A DNA stretch of 36,027 nucleotides from Gemmiger sp. (GTDB taxonomy: Bacteria; Bacillota; Clostridia; Oscillospirales; Ruminococcaceae). The notes beneath the pieces are model-generated. The model ran no database searches, had not been told where the DNA came from, and worked only from the letters and a program-made list of their open reading frames with translations. Below, piece after piece: positions 22,881-30,546 of this stretch; the stretch's first letter is position 1, and each line of letters opens with the position of its first letter. The stretch spans positions 1 through 36,027 of the forward strand of contig JAQUSS010000013.1 of the NCBI GenBank assembly GCA_028710135.1, written 5' to 3'. The position numbers were made by a program, and so were the translations under genes.

Positions 22881-23072
22881 AACGTGGTTCCCACAAAAGG
22901 GAACCGCGGCACCAAAATATCGTGATGTAATGCCATCACAAAACAGAACCGTGGTTCCCCACCGGGGGCCACGGTATCAAAAACGCTGTTGTACAGTGTT
23001 GTCACAAAACGTAAACGTGGTTCCCAAAAGGGGAACCGCTGCCCCAGTGGGGCAGGGAAACCGCAAAAACAG
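22881..23072. repeat. Three tandem copies of a 66-67 bp two-hairpin unit
   Basis: Units begin at 22881, 22947 and 23014. Each has hairpin A (GTGGTTCCC-type arm: 22883-22892/22899-22908; 22949-22960/22964-22974; 23017-23025/23031-23039) and hairpin B with a different sequence but intact pairing (GTGATG/CATCAC; ACGCTGT/ACAGTGT; CTGCCCC/GGGGCAG), joined by A-rich linkers ending in CAAAA-type runs. They fill most of the 306-bp gap between rplT and the methyltransferase gene, in which I see no gene. Confidence 0.75.
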
Positions 23073-23099
23073 GTGGAATAAACAGTGCCGGGGGTAGGT

Positions 23100-23873
23100 A
23101 TGGAATACATTGCAAGCCGCGAAAACCCAAAAATAAAATACGCCTGCAAGCTGGCCGCCAGCGCTGCGCTACGGGCTGAGGCGGATGCCTTTTTTGCCGA
23201 AGGCCCCCGCCTTTGCGCCGAGCTTGCCAAAAGCTGCCGGGCGCGGGCTGTTTATATGACAGCCGATGCCATGGCCCGCTGGCCCGCATTGGCCGGGGCC
23301 GAGGTTGCCGCCCAAATTAGCGAGCCGGCGGCCCAAAAGCTGGCCGGGGTGCAGGCCCACCAGGGGGTATTTGCCATTTTTGATACCCCCACCCCGGCCC
23401 CGGCCCGGTTTGCCACCGCCAAGCGCCTGCTGGCGCTGGAAAAGGTGCAGGACCCCGGCAACGTGGGCACCCTGCTGCGCAGTGCCGCCGCGTTTGGGTT
23501 TGATATGGTGGTGCTTGGCCCCGGCTGCGCCGACCCGTTTGCCCCCAAAACCCTGCGTGCCTCGGTGGGGGCGGCGGGGCGCATCCCCCTGTGGCCGGTG
23601 GCGGATTTGCCGGCGGCCCTAACCACGTTGCGGGGCCGTGGCGTTACCTGCCTGGCCGCCGCGCTGTACAACAGCAAACCCCTCAGCGCGTTGCAGGGGG
23701 GGCAACCGGGCGGGCTGTGCCTGGTGGTGGGCAACGAGGGCCAGGGCCTGACCGATGAAACCGTGGCCGCCTGCGATTTGGCCGTGCGCATCCCGATGAC
23801 CGACCAGGTGGAAAGCCTGAACGCCGGGGTGGCGGGCAGCGTGCTGCTCTGGCATTTCCGGGGGATTGACTGA
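23100..23873 (+). CDS. TrmH/SpoU-family RNA 2'-O-methyltransferase
   Basis: A 257-aa SAM-dependent SPOUT methyltransferase acting on rRNA or tRNA ribose. An N-terminal L30e-like substrate-binding domain (about 1-95, YIASRENPKIKYACKLA...FFAEGPRL) is followed by the knotted catalytic domain. Its motif 1 is KVQDPGNVGTLLRSA, motif 2 VVGNEGQGL and motif 3 IPMTDQVESLNAGVAGSVLL. The exact target is unknown; family members near rplT in Firmicutes are annotated as rRNA methyltransferases. ATG 23100 is preferred to the GTG at 23085. It is followed one base after its stop by dprA. Confidence 0.9.
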   Translation: MEYIASRENPKIKYACKLAASAALRAEADAFFAEGPRLCAELAKSCRARAVYMTADAMARWPALAGAEVAAQISEPAAQKLAGVQAHQGVFAIFDTPTPAPARFATAKRLLALEKVQDPGNVGTLLRSAAAFGFDMVVLGPGCADPFAPKTLRASVGAAGRIPLWPVADLPAALTTLRGRGVTCLAAALYNSKPLSALQGGQPGGLCLVVGNEGQGLTDETVAACDLAVRIPMTDQVESLNAGVAGSVLLWHFRGID

Positions 23874-23874
23874 T

Positions 23875-24975
23875 ATGGACGAAGCTTTATACTGGATGTG
23901 GCTGGCCGGGGCGCTGGGGCTGGACACCAGCTATACTGGCGCTCTGCTTGAAAAATACCACACCGCGCGGGAGCTGTACGAGGCCATGCGCTACCAGGAT
24001 ATCTCTCTGGATTTTACCCGCGCGGCCCTGCGCCGCCTGGGGGAAAGCCAGCCGGCAGATTACGAAGGGCAGCTGCTTGCCTGCGCGGCGGGCGGCATCA
24101 CCGTGTTAACCCCCGAGGATACCGCCTACCCCGAGCGGCTGCGCGCTTTGCCGGATTTGCCGCTGGTGCTGTATGTGACGGGCAGCTGCCTTTGCCTGAA
24201 CGGCGCACGCTACGCCGGGATGGTGGGCACCCGCCGCCCCACCGCCTACGGGGTGCAGGCCTGCCGCGCGCTATCCCGCACGCTGGCCGATAACGGGGTG
24301 ATCATCGTAAGCGGGCTGGCCGATGGGCTGGATGGCGAGGGGCAGCGCGCGGCGGTGGAAAGCGGCGCGCCCACCATCGGCTTTTTGGGCACCGCCATCG
24401 ACCATACCTACCCCGCGGGGAACGCCGGGCTTCGCCGCCGCATTGAGGGCGAGGTGGGCGGTGCCGTGGTGAGCGAGTACCCACCCGGCTGCCGCCTAGA
24501 TAGAAAAGCTACTTTTTTGGCCCGCAACCGGCTGATTGCGGGGCTATCGGAGGCACTTTGTGTGGCCGAAGCCCGTACCCGCAGCGGCACCATGAACACG
24601 GTGGGCCATGCAAAACGGTATGGCCGCCCGGTGTTTGCGGTGCCGGGCAGCATTTTTAGCCCGGTGAGCGAGGGCACCAACACCCTGCTGCAAAAAGGGG
24701 AGGCACAGCTTCTTCTGCGCGCGGAGGATGTGCTGGAGGCACTACAGGTGGGCAAAGCCCCCGCCCCGCCGCCCGCCCTTTTCAAAGTGGCGGCGGAGCC
24801 GCTTACCCCCGAAGCACAGGCGGTGTTGGCGGTGCTTGGCCCCACGCCCAAGGCGGTGGCCGAAATTTGCGCCGCCGCCGCCCTGCCCGCCGGGGCGGTG
24901 CTTGCCGCCTTGACCGAGCTGGAGTTCAGCGGTGCGGCGGTGGCTGCCGCAGGCCGGCGCTACGCGCTGGCGTAA
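23875..24975 (+). CDS. dprA: DNA-processing protein DprA (Smf)
   Basis: Loads RecA on single-stranded DNA during natural transformation; it is kept in many non-competent bacteria. The 366-aa protein has an N-terminal helical domain (1-75) and an extended Rossmann fold. That fold shows MVGTRRPTAYG (near 120), IIVSGLADGLDGEGQRAAVESG, FLGTAIDHTYPAGN, FLARNRLIAGLSEALCVAEA and SGTMNTVGHAKRYGRPVFAVPGS. A C-terminal winged-helix DML1-like domain is present. The segment usually written GIDxxAHxxAL is GLDGEGQRAAV here, so the common His is missing. Order dprA-topA-trmFO is frequent in Firmicutes. ATG 23875 is preferred to the TTG three codons earlier. Confidence 0.93.
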   Translation: MDEALYWMWLAGALGLDTSYTGALLEKYHTARELYEAMRYQDISLDFTRAALRRLGESQPADYEGQLLACAAGGITVLTPEDTAYPERLRALPDLPLVLYVTGSCLCLNGARYAGMVGTRRPTAYGVQACRALSRTLADNGVIIVSGLADGLDGEGQRAAVESGAPTIGFLGTAIDHTYPAGNAGLRRRIEGEVGGAVVSEYPPGCRLDRKATFLARNRLIAGLSEALCVAEARTRSGTMNTVGHAKRYGRPVFAVPGSIFSPVSEGTNTLLQKGEAQLLLRAEDVLEALQVGKAPAPPPALFKVAAEPLTPEAQAVLAVLGPTPKAVAEICAAAALPAGAVLAALTELEFSGAAVAAAGRRYALA

Positions 24976-25017
24976 AAACGCAAACAAACCAACAGGCAAT
25001 GAACAGGAGTTTAACGT

Positions 25018-27102
25018 ATGGCTAAATTAGTGATTGTGGAATCGCCCGCCAAGGCCAAAACCATTGGCAAATACCTGGGCAAGGATTACCGGGTGACGGC
25101 CAGCATGGGGCATATCCGCGACCTGCCCGCCTCCCAGTTGGGCATTGATGTGGAGCATGGGTTTACCCCCAAATACATCACCATCAAGGGCAAGGAAAAG
25201 CTGGTGCGGGAGCTGAAGGCCGAGGGCAAAAAGGCCGATGGCATCCTGCTGGCGACTGACCCGGACCGCGAGGGCGAAGCCATTAGCTGGCACCTGGCAA
25301 GCATTTTGGGGTTGGATCCTTCTGCCCCCAACCGCATTACCTTTGATGAAATTACCAAAAAGGGCGTGAAGGAGGGGATGAGCCACCCCCGCGCCATTGA
25401 TATGGATTTGTTCAACGCCCAGCAGGCCCGGCGGGAACTGGACCGGCTGGTGGGCTACAAGCTTTCGCCTTTTTTGTGGCGGAAGGTGCGGCGCGGGCTT
25501 TCGGCCGGGCGGGTGCAGAGCGTGGCCGTCCGCCTGATACGGGACAGAGAAGTTGAAATCGAAAACTTTAAGCCCGATGAATACTGGAACATCGATGCCA
25601 CCTTGCAGCCCAAGGGCGAAAAGGCCACCTTTACCGCCCGCCTGACCGCCACGGCGGCGGGCAAAAAGCTGGCCGTGAAAAACGGGGAGCAGGCACAGGC
25701 CATTGTGGATGCGCTGGCAGGCAAAAGCTACCAGGTTGCCACGGTGGATAAGGGCAAGCGGCACCGCGCGCCCGCGCCCCCCTTTATCACCTCCACCCTA
25801 CAGCAGGAGGCCAGCCGCCGGTACGGCTTTTCGGCAACCCGCACCATGCGGGCCGCCCAAACCCTGTATGAAGGCGTGGATATTGCCGACCATGGCACGC
25901 TGGGCCTTATCACCTATATGCGTACCGACTCGCTGCGCATCTCGGACGAGGCCGTGGCCGCCGCCAAGGAGTTTATCAGCAGCCGCTGGGGCGAAAATTA
26001 TATCTGCGGCAAAAAGCGGGTGTGGAAGAGCCGCTCCGCCACCGCCGCCCAGGATGCCCATGAGGCCATCCGCCCCTCGGTGCCGGGGCTTACCCCCGAG
26101 GAGGTAGAGCAGAATATCTCGGGCGATACCGCCAAGCTTTACCGCTTGATTTGGAGCCGGTTTATGGCAAGCCAGATGGCCGATTGTGTGCAGGATACCG
26201 TATCGGTCGGGGTGACGGCGGGGGAATATTTGTTCCGCGCCAGCGGGTACCAGGTGGTGTTCGACGGCTTCTCGGTTTTGTACGAGGAAGCCACCGAGGA
26301 AAAGGAAAAGAAGGAAACCGCCCTGCCCCCCCTCACCGCCGGGCAGGCACTGGCCTTAAAAAAGCTCAACCCCGAGCAAAAGTTTACCCAGCCCCCGGCC
26401 CTCTATTCGGAGGCGACCCTCATCCACGCGCTGGAGGAAAACGGCATCGGCCGCCCCTCCACCTACGCCCCCATCATCACCACGATTGTGGATAGAGGCT
26501 ATGTGGAAAAGGAAAATAAAAAGCTGAAAACTACCCCCCTGGGCCAGACGGTAAACCAGGTGATGCTGGAGCATTTCCCGAATATTGTGGATATCACCTT
26601 CAGCGCCGATATGGAAAAAAAGCTCGATACCGTGGAGAGTGGCAAGGCCGATTGGGTGGATACCGTAGGCCATTTTTACGAGGGCTTTGCGGGCAGCCTA
26701 GAGCAGGCCGAGAAGGATATGGAGGGGAAAAAGGTCAAGGTGGCCGATATCCCCACCGATGAAATTTGCGAAAAATGCGGCAAACCGATGGTGATAAAAT
26801 CGGGCCGGTACGGCAAGTTTTTGGCGTGCAGCGGCTTCCCCGATTGCAAAAATGCCCGCCCCCTTGTCAAGGATACCGGCGGCCTTTGCCCCCTTTGCGG
26901 TGGGCATATGCTGGTGCGCAAAAGCGCCAAGGGCCGCATTTACTACGGCTGCGGCAACTACCCCAACTGCAAATTTATGACCTGGGATGAGCCGGTAACC
27001 GATATCTGCCCCCAGTGCGGCACAACCCTGTTCAAAAAAGGCGGCCAACTGCACTGCCTGAAAGAGGATTGCGGCTACAGCAAAGCGGTGGAGAAAAAAT
27101 AA
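25018..27102 (+). CDS. topA: DNA topoisomerase I (type IA)
   Basis: Relaxes negative supercoils through a 5'-phosphotyrosine intermediate. The 694-aa protein has an N-terminal TOPRIM domain (KLVIVESPAKAKTIGKYLG and ATDPDREGEAISWH), the catalytic core with active-site Tyr300 in GLITYMRTDSLRIS, and the PSTYAPII block. The C-terminus has three zinc-ribbon motifs, CEKCGKP...CSGFPDC, CPLCGGH...CGNYPNC and CPQCGTT...CLKEDC. ACAGGAG precedes the ATG, 42 nt after dprA, probably in the same operon. A terminator follows. Confidence 0.97.
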   Translation: MAKLVIVESPAKAKTIGKYLGKDYRVTASMGHIRDLPASQLGIDVEHGFTPKYITIKGKEKLVRELKAEGKKADGILLATDPDREGEAISWHLASILGLDPSAPNRITFDEITKKGVKEGMSHPRAIDMDLFNAQQARRELDRLVGYKLSPFLWRKVRRGLSAGRVQSVAVRLIRDREVEIENFKPDEYWNIDATLQPKGEKATFTARLTATAAGKKLAVKNGEQAQAIVDALAGKSYQVATVDKGKRHRAPAPPFITSTLQQEASRRYGFSATRTMRAAQTLYEGVDIADHGTLGLITYMRTDSLRISDEAVAAAKEFISSRWGENYICGKKRVWKSRSATAAQDAHEAIRPSVPGLTPEEVEQNISGDTAKLYRLIWSRFMASQMADCVQDTVSVGVTAGEYLFRASGYQVVFDGFSVLYEEATEEKEKKETALPPLTAGQALALKKLNPEQKFTQPPALYSEATLIHALEENGIGRPSTYAPIITTIVDRGYVEKENKKLKTTPLGQTVNQVMLEHFPNIVDITFSADMEKKLDTVESGKADWVDTVGHFYEGFAGSLEQAEKDMEGKKVKVADIPTDEICEKCGKPMVIKSGRYGKFLACSGFPDCKNARPLVKDTGGLCPLCGGHMLVRKSAKGRIYYGCGNYPNCKFMTWDEPVTDICPQCGTTLFKKGGQLHCLKEDCGYSKAVEKK

Positions 27103-27122
27103 GGGCCCCACCCCCCGCGCCG

Positions 27123-27159
27123 CGCCGGGTGGGTAACCGCCCGCCTGGTGGCGTTTTTT
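27123..27159 (+). terminator. Terminator between topA and trmFO
   Basis: CGCC (27123-27126) pairs with GGCG (27150-27153), with GGTGGG/CCCGCC inside, followed by six T (27154-27159). The internal mismatches suggest partial read-through to trmFO. Confidence 0.65.
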
Positions 27160-27210
27160 GCCAAAAAACATGAAAAAAATATAGCCAACAACCGATAGAA
27201 GGGATACAAT

Positions 27211-28518
27211 ATGAAGGTAACCGTTCTTGGCGCGGGGCTGGCCGGGTGCGAGGCCGCCCTTTGGCTGGCAAACCACGGCGTGGCCGTGGCGCTATATGAG
27301 CAAAAGCCGGCCAAATTTTCGCCCGCACACAAAAGCGAAAATTTTGCAGAGCTTATCTGCTCCAACTCCTTAAAGGCCGAGCGGCCCGATTCGGCTTCGG
27401 GGCTGCTCAAGCTCGAAATGCGGGCAATGGGCAGCAGCCTGCTGCCCATTGCTGAGAAGGTGCGGGTGGCGGCGGGCGGCGCACTGGCCGTAGACCGTGA
27501 TGCCTTTGCCGCCGCCGTTACCCGCAAGGTGGAGGAAACCGAAAACATCACCCTCTACCGGCAGGAGGCCACCACCCTGGCCCCCACGCCCGATGCCCCG
27601 GTGCTGGTGGCCACCGGCCCCTTGACCGAGGGGGCGTTGGCCGAGGCCATTGCCGGGCTAACCGGGGGGCACCGGCTTTCCTTCTACGATGCGGTGGCAC
27701 CCATTGTTACAGCCGAAAGCTTAAATTACGATAAAGTGTTTGCCGCCTCCCGCTATGGCCGGGGGGAGGCCGATTACCTCAACTGCCCCTTCAACAAGGC
27801 CGAGTACGAGGAATTTTACGCCGCGCTATCCACCGCCGAGCGCGCCCCCCTGCACGATTTTGACGGCGATTTAACCGTTTACGAGGGGTGTATGCCCATT
27901 GAGGTGATGGCGGGCCGCGGGGCCGATACCATGCGCTACGGCCCCCTGCGCCCGGTTGGGCTGACCGACCCCCGCACCGGCCACCGCCCCTGGGCCAACC
28001 TGCAACTGCGGGCCGAAAACGCGGCGCGCACCCTCTACAATTTGGTGGGCTTCCAAACCAACCTCAAGTGGGGGGAGCAAAAGCGGGTGTTTTCGATGAT
28101 ACCGGGGCTTGAAAATGCCGAGTTTGTGCGCTATGGCGTGATGCACCGCAACACCTTTTTGGAAAGCCCGGCGGTGCTTACCCCGGCGCTTTGCTTAAAA
28201 GAACACCCGGATGTATTTTTTGCCGGGCAGATTACCGGGTTTGAGGGCTATATGGAAAGTGCGGCCAGCGGTTTGCTGGCGGCCCGCAACATTTATGCGC
28301 GGCTTTCCGGGCAGGTGCTGCCCCCACCCCCCGCCACCACCATGTGCGGGGCGCTGGTGGGCTACATCACCACCCCCACCAAGGATTTTCAGCCCATGGG
28401 GGCCAACATGGGCATCCTGCCGCCCCGCCACGATATCCGCGATAAGCGGGAGCGGTACGCTGCCCTTTCTGCCCTGGCCCAGGCTGATATGGCGGCATGG
28501 GCTGCCAAAATACAGTAA
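27211..28518 (+). CDS. trmFO: Folate-dependent tRNA uridine-54 methyltransferase TrmFO
   Basis: FAD enzyme using methylenetetrahydrofolate to make ribothymidine-54 in tRNA, the Firmicute alternative to SAM-dependent TrmA. The 435-aa protein has the FAD-binding VLGAGLAGCEAALWLA at 4-19 and the family signature FAELICSNSLKAE (about 45-57). YLNCPFNKAEYEEFY, CMPIEVMA and the C-terminal FAGQITGFEGYMESAASGL follow, and DFQPMGANMGILPP is near the end. AAGGGA lies 6 nt before the ATG. Located after topA as in many Firmicutes. Confidence 0.97.
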   Translation: MKVTVLGAGLAGCEAALWLANHGVAVALYEQKPAKFSPAHKSENFAELICSNSLKAERPDSASGLLKLEMRAMGSSLLPIAEKVRVAAGGALAVDRDAFAAAVTRKVEETENITLYRQEATTLAPTPDAPVLVATGPLTEGALAEAIAGLTGGHRLSFYDAVAPIVTAESLNYDKVFAASRYGRGEADYLNCPFNKAEYEEFYAALSTAERAPLHDFDGDLTVYEGCMPIEVMAGRGADTMRYGPLRPVGLTDPRTGHRPWANLQLRAENAARTLYNLVGFQTNLKWGEQKRVFSMIPGLENAEFVRYGVMHRNTFLESPAVLTPALCLKEHPDVFFAGQITGFEGYMESAASGLLAARNIYARLSGQVLPPPPATTMCGALVGYITTPTKDFQPMGANMGILPPRHDIRDKRERYAALSALAQADMAAWAAKIQ

Positions 28519-28550
28519 CAACACCTTTTAACGATAGAGGGAGCAACCGT

Positions 28551-29570
28551 ATGAAGATACTTTTGGACGCAATGGGTGGCGATAACGCGCCGCTTTGCAT
28601 TTTGCAGGGGGCAGCCGATGCCAAAAAAGAATTTGGCGGGGGGATGGACCTGGTGCTGCTGGGCAACGAACAAGCCCTGCGGGATACCGCCGCCCAGCAC
28701 AACATTGCCCTGGATGGCTTTACCCTGATCGATTGCCAGGAAACCGTGGATATGTGCGATGACCCTGTCAAGGCAGTGCGCCACAAAACGGATTCCAGCC
28801 TGGTGAAGGGGCTGACCATGCTGAAAAACGGTGAGGGCGACGCCTTTGTTTCGGCAGGCTCCACCGGGGCGCTGCACGTGGGCACCAGCCTGATTGTGCG
28901 GACGCTAAAAGGCATCAAGCGCCCGGCGCTGGCCACCTGTATGCCCGGCGGGCAGCAAAAATACCTGCTGCTGGACTGTGGCGCCAATGTGGAGTGCCGC
29001 GCCGCTACCCTGAACGCCTTTGGCACCATGGGCAGCGTGTATATGCAGCAGGTGATGGGCCGCACCCAGCCCGCCGTGGCCCTTGTGAACAACGGCGCCG
29101 AGGAGAGCAAGGGCACCCCCATCTACCGCGAAGCCCACGCCCTGCTCAAGGCAAACACCGCCATCCACTTTGTGGGCAACATTGAACCGCGGGATATCCC
29201 CTCGGGCCAGGCCGATGTGGTGGTTTGTGATGGCTTTGTGGGCAACGTGGTGCTAAAATTATCCGAGGGGATGGCCAAAACCCTGCTGGGGATGCTCAAA
29301 GATATTTTTATGTCGAGCGTGGCCACCAAGCTTTGCTACCTGGGGGTAAAGGGCGGCCTAAAAGGGCTGAAAACCAAGATGGACTCGGAGGAGGTAGGCG
29401 GCGCACCCCTGCTGGGCGCGGCCAAGCCGGTGATCAAGGCGCATGGCTCCAGCAAGGCGAAGGGCATCAAAAATGCCATCCGCCAGGCAAAAACCTGCGT
29501 TGCCAACGACCTTTGTGGCGTGATGGCCACCGCCCTGGCAACCACCCAGGCCGAGCCGGACGGGGAATAA
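28551..29570 (+). CDS. plsX: Phosphate acyltransferase PlsX
   Basis: Converts acyl-ACP to acyl-phosphate, the first step of the PlsX/PlsY route to phosphatidic acid; a peripheral membrane enzyme. The 339-aa protein begins MKILLDAMGGDNAP. SAGSTGALHVG (near 104), the block with DCGANVECR (near 142) and VVVCDGFVGNVVLKLSEG (about 222-239) are family hallmarks. ATG 28551 is 9 nt after GAGGGAG, 32 nt after trmFO. An upstream in-frame Met (28497) lies inside trmFO and is rejected. Its usual partner gene acpP is not adjacent; the next gene is rnc. Confidence 0.96.
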   Translation: MKILLDAMGGDNAPLCILQGAADAKKEFGGGMDLVLLGNEQALRDTAAQHNIALDGFTLIDCQETVDMCDDPVKAVRHKTDSSLVKGLTMLKNGEGDAFVSAGSTGALHVGTSLIVRTLKGIKRPALATCMPGGQQKYLLLDCGANVECRAATLNAFGTMGSVYMQQVMGRTQPAVALVNNGAEESKGTPIYREAHALLKANTAIHFVGNIEPRDIPSGQADVVVCDGFVGNVVLKLSEGMAKTLLGMLKDIFMSSVATKLCYLGVKGGLKGLKTKMDSEEVGGAPLLGAAKPVIKAHGSSKAKGIKNAIRQAKTCVANDLCGVMATALATTQAEPDGE

Positions 29571-29588
29571 GCCCGCCCGTATGTTGCC

Positions 29589-29661
29589 TTGCCCCCTAGC
29601 GGGGCAAAACGGCAGCGCAGCGCCCAATTGGCTCCGACCAATTGCCCCCGGCCTTGCCGGG
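29589..29661. repeat. Three consecutive hairpins after plsX
   Basis: TTGCCCC/GGGGCAA (29589-29595 with 29601-29607), CAATTGG/CCAATTG (29625-29631 with 29638-29644) and CCCGGC/GCCGGG (29647-29652 with 29656-29661) follow one another. None has a U run. They resemble the hairpin cluster upstream of argF in GC content and share GGGGCAAA, so both may be extragenic repeat elements. Confidence 0.5.
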
Positions 29662-29713
29662 CGCACGGCGCGGCAAGCCTTCAAGAAGTGATAGCAAAGC
29701 TTCCCACAAATTC

Positions 29714-29778
29714 ACTTTAGATACACTTTAGACAAGTTTTAGATAAGTTTTGATGAGTTTTAGATAAGTTTTAGAAAA
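29714..29778. repeat. Six 11-bp tandem repeats upstream of rnc
   Basis: Units ACTTTAGATAC, ACTTTAGACAA, GTTTTAGATAA, GTTTTGATGA (10 bp), GTTTTAGATAA and GTTTTAGAAAA run from 29714 to 29778, ending 12 bp before the rnc ATG. The T-tract in each unit repeats near the helical period. The ribosome binding site (AAAAGG) is in the last unit. Confidence 0.8.
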
Positions 29779-29790
29779 GGTCGAACATTC

Positions 29791-30474
29791 ATGAATAACC
29801 ATACACCCGAGGATTTTCAAAAAAATGTGCTGCACTATCAGTTCCGGGATATCGAGCTGCTGGTAACCGCACTTACCCATACCAGCTTTGCCAACGAATC
29901 CAAAACGCCCACCAGCCACAACGAGCGGCTGGAGTTTTTGGGTGATAGCGTACTTTCGGTGGTGGTGGCTGACCATCTGTTCCACCATTCCACCCGGCCC
30001 GAGGGGGAGCTGACCCGGATGCGGGCGGCCTTAGTATCGGAGGATGCCCTGTTCCAGTTTGCGCAGGAAATCCACCTGGGCGAGTATCTTCGCCTTGGCC
30101 GCGGGGAGGACCTTGGCGGCGGGCGCACCCGGCCCAGCGTGGTATCGGATGCGTTTGAGGCGGTGATTGCCGCCCAGTACCTGGATGGCGGGATGGAGCA
30201 GGCCCGCAAATTTATCCTGCAATTTATCACCGAGGGGAAAACCGCCGAGGAAGATTATAAAACCCGCTTGCAGGAGGTTATCCAGCAAAACCCCGAGGAA
30301 AAGCTATCCTACCAGGTGGAGGGCGAAAACGGCCCCGACCATAACAAAACCTTTACGGTGGCCGTATACCTGAACAACAACTGCATTGCCAAGGGCGAGG
30401 GCCGAAGCAAAAAGCTGGCCGAGCAGCAGGCGGCCCGCCAGGCCCTGTGCCTGATGGGCCTGCTGAAAAACTGA
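29791..30474 (+). CDS. rnc: Ribonuclease III
   Basis: Double-strand-specific endoribonuclease that processes rRNA precursors and regulates mRNAs. The 227-aa protein has the catalytic signature NERLEFLGDSVLS (about 48-60) with its conserved acidic residues, the second catalytic block SDAFEAVIAAQYLDGG (about 120-135) and a C-terminal double-stranded RNA-binding domain (about 153-225, DYKTRLQEVIQ...EGRSKKLAEQQAARQAL). It lies between plsX and smc, a common Firmicute order. The tandem repeats upstream are in or next to its translation-initiation region. Confidence 0.97.
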   Translation: MNNHTPEDFQKNVLHYQFRDIELLVTALTHTSFANESKTPTSHNERLEFLGDSVLSVVVADHLFHHSTRPEGELTRMRAALVSEDALFQFAQEIHLGEYLRLGRGEDLGGGRTRPSVVSDAFEAVIAAQYLDGGMEQARKFILQFITEGKTAEEDYKTRLQEVIQQNPEEKLSYQVEGENGPDHNKTFTVAVYLNNNCIAKGEGRSKKLAEQQAARQALCLMGLLKN

Positions 30475-30546
30475 GATGAAAGTGGCGTTGGCGGGCTGCG
30501 GCCTGCCCCCTACACGCTTGTACCTACGTTAAGGAGTAACGACTGA

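Noticed and set aside
22881-23072. CRISPR array
   Set aside because: Only three units, repeats are long and divergent with internal hairpins, there are no regular unique spacers and no cas genes.
29714-29778. Plasmid-type iterons or replication origin
   Set aside because: The units are A/T-rich and phased, but there is no DnaA box, no replication gene and the locus is in a housekeeping operon.
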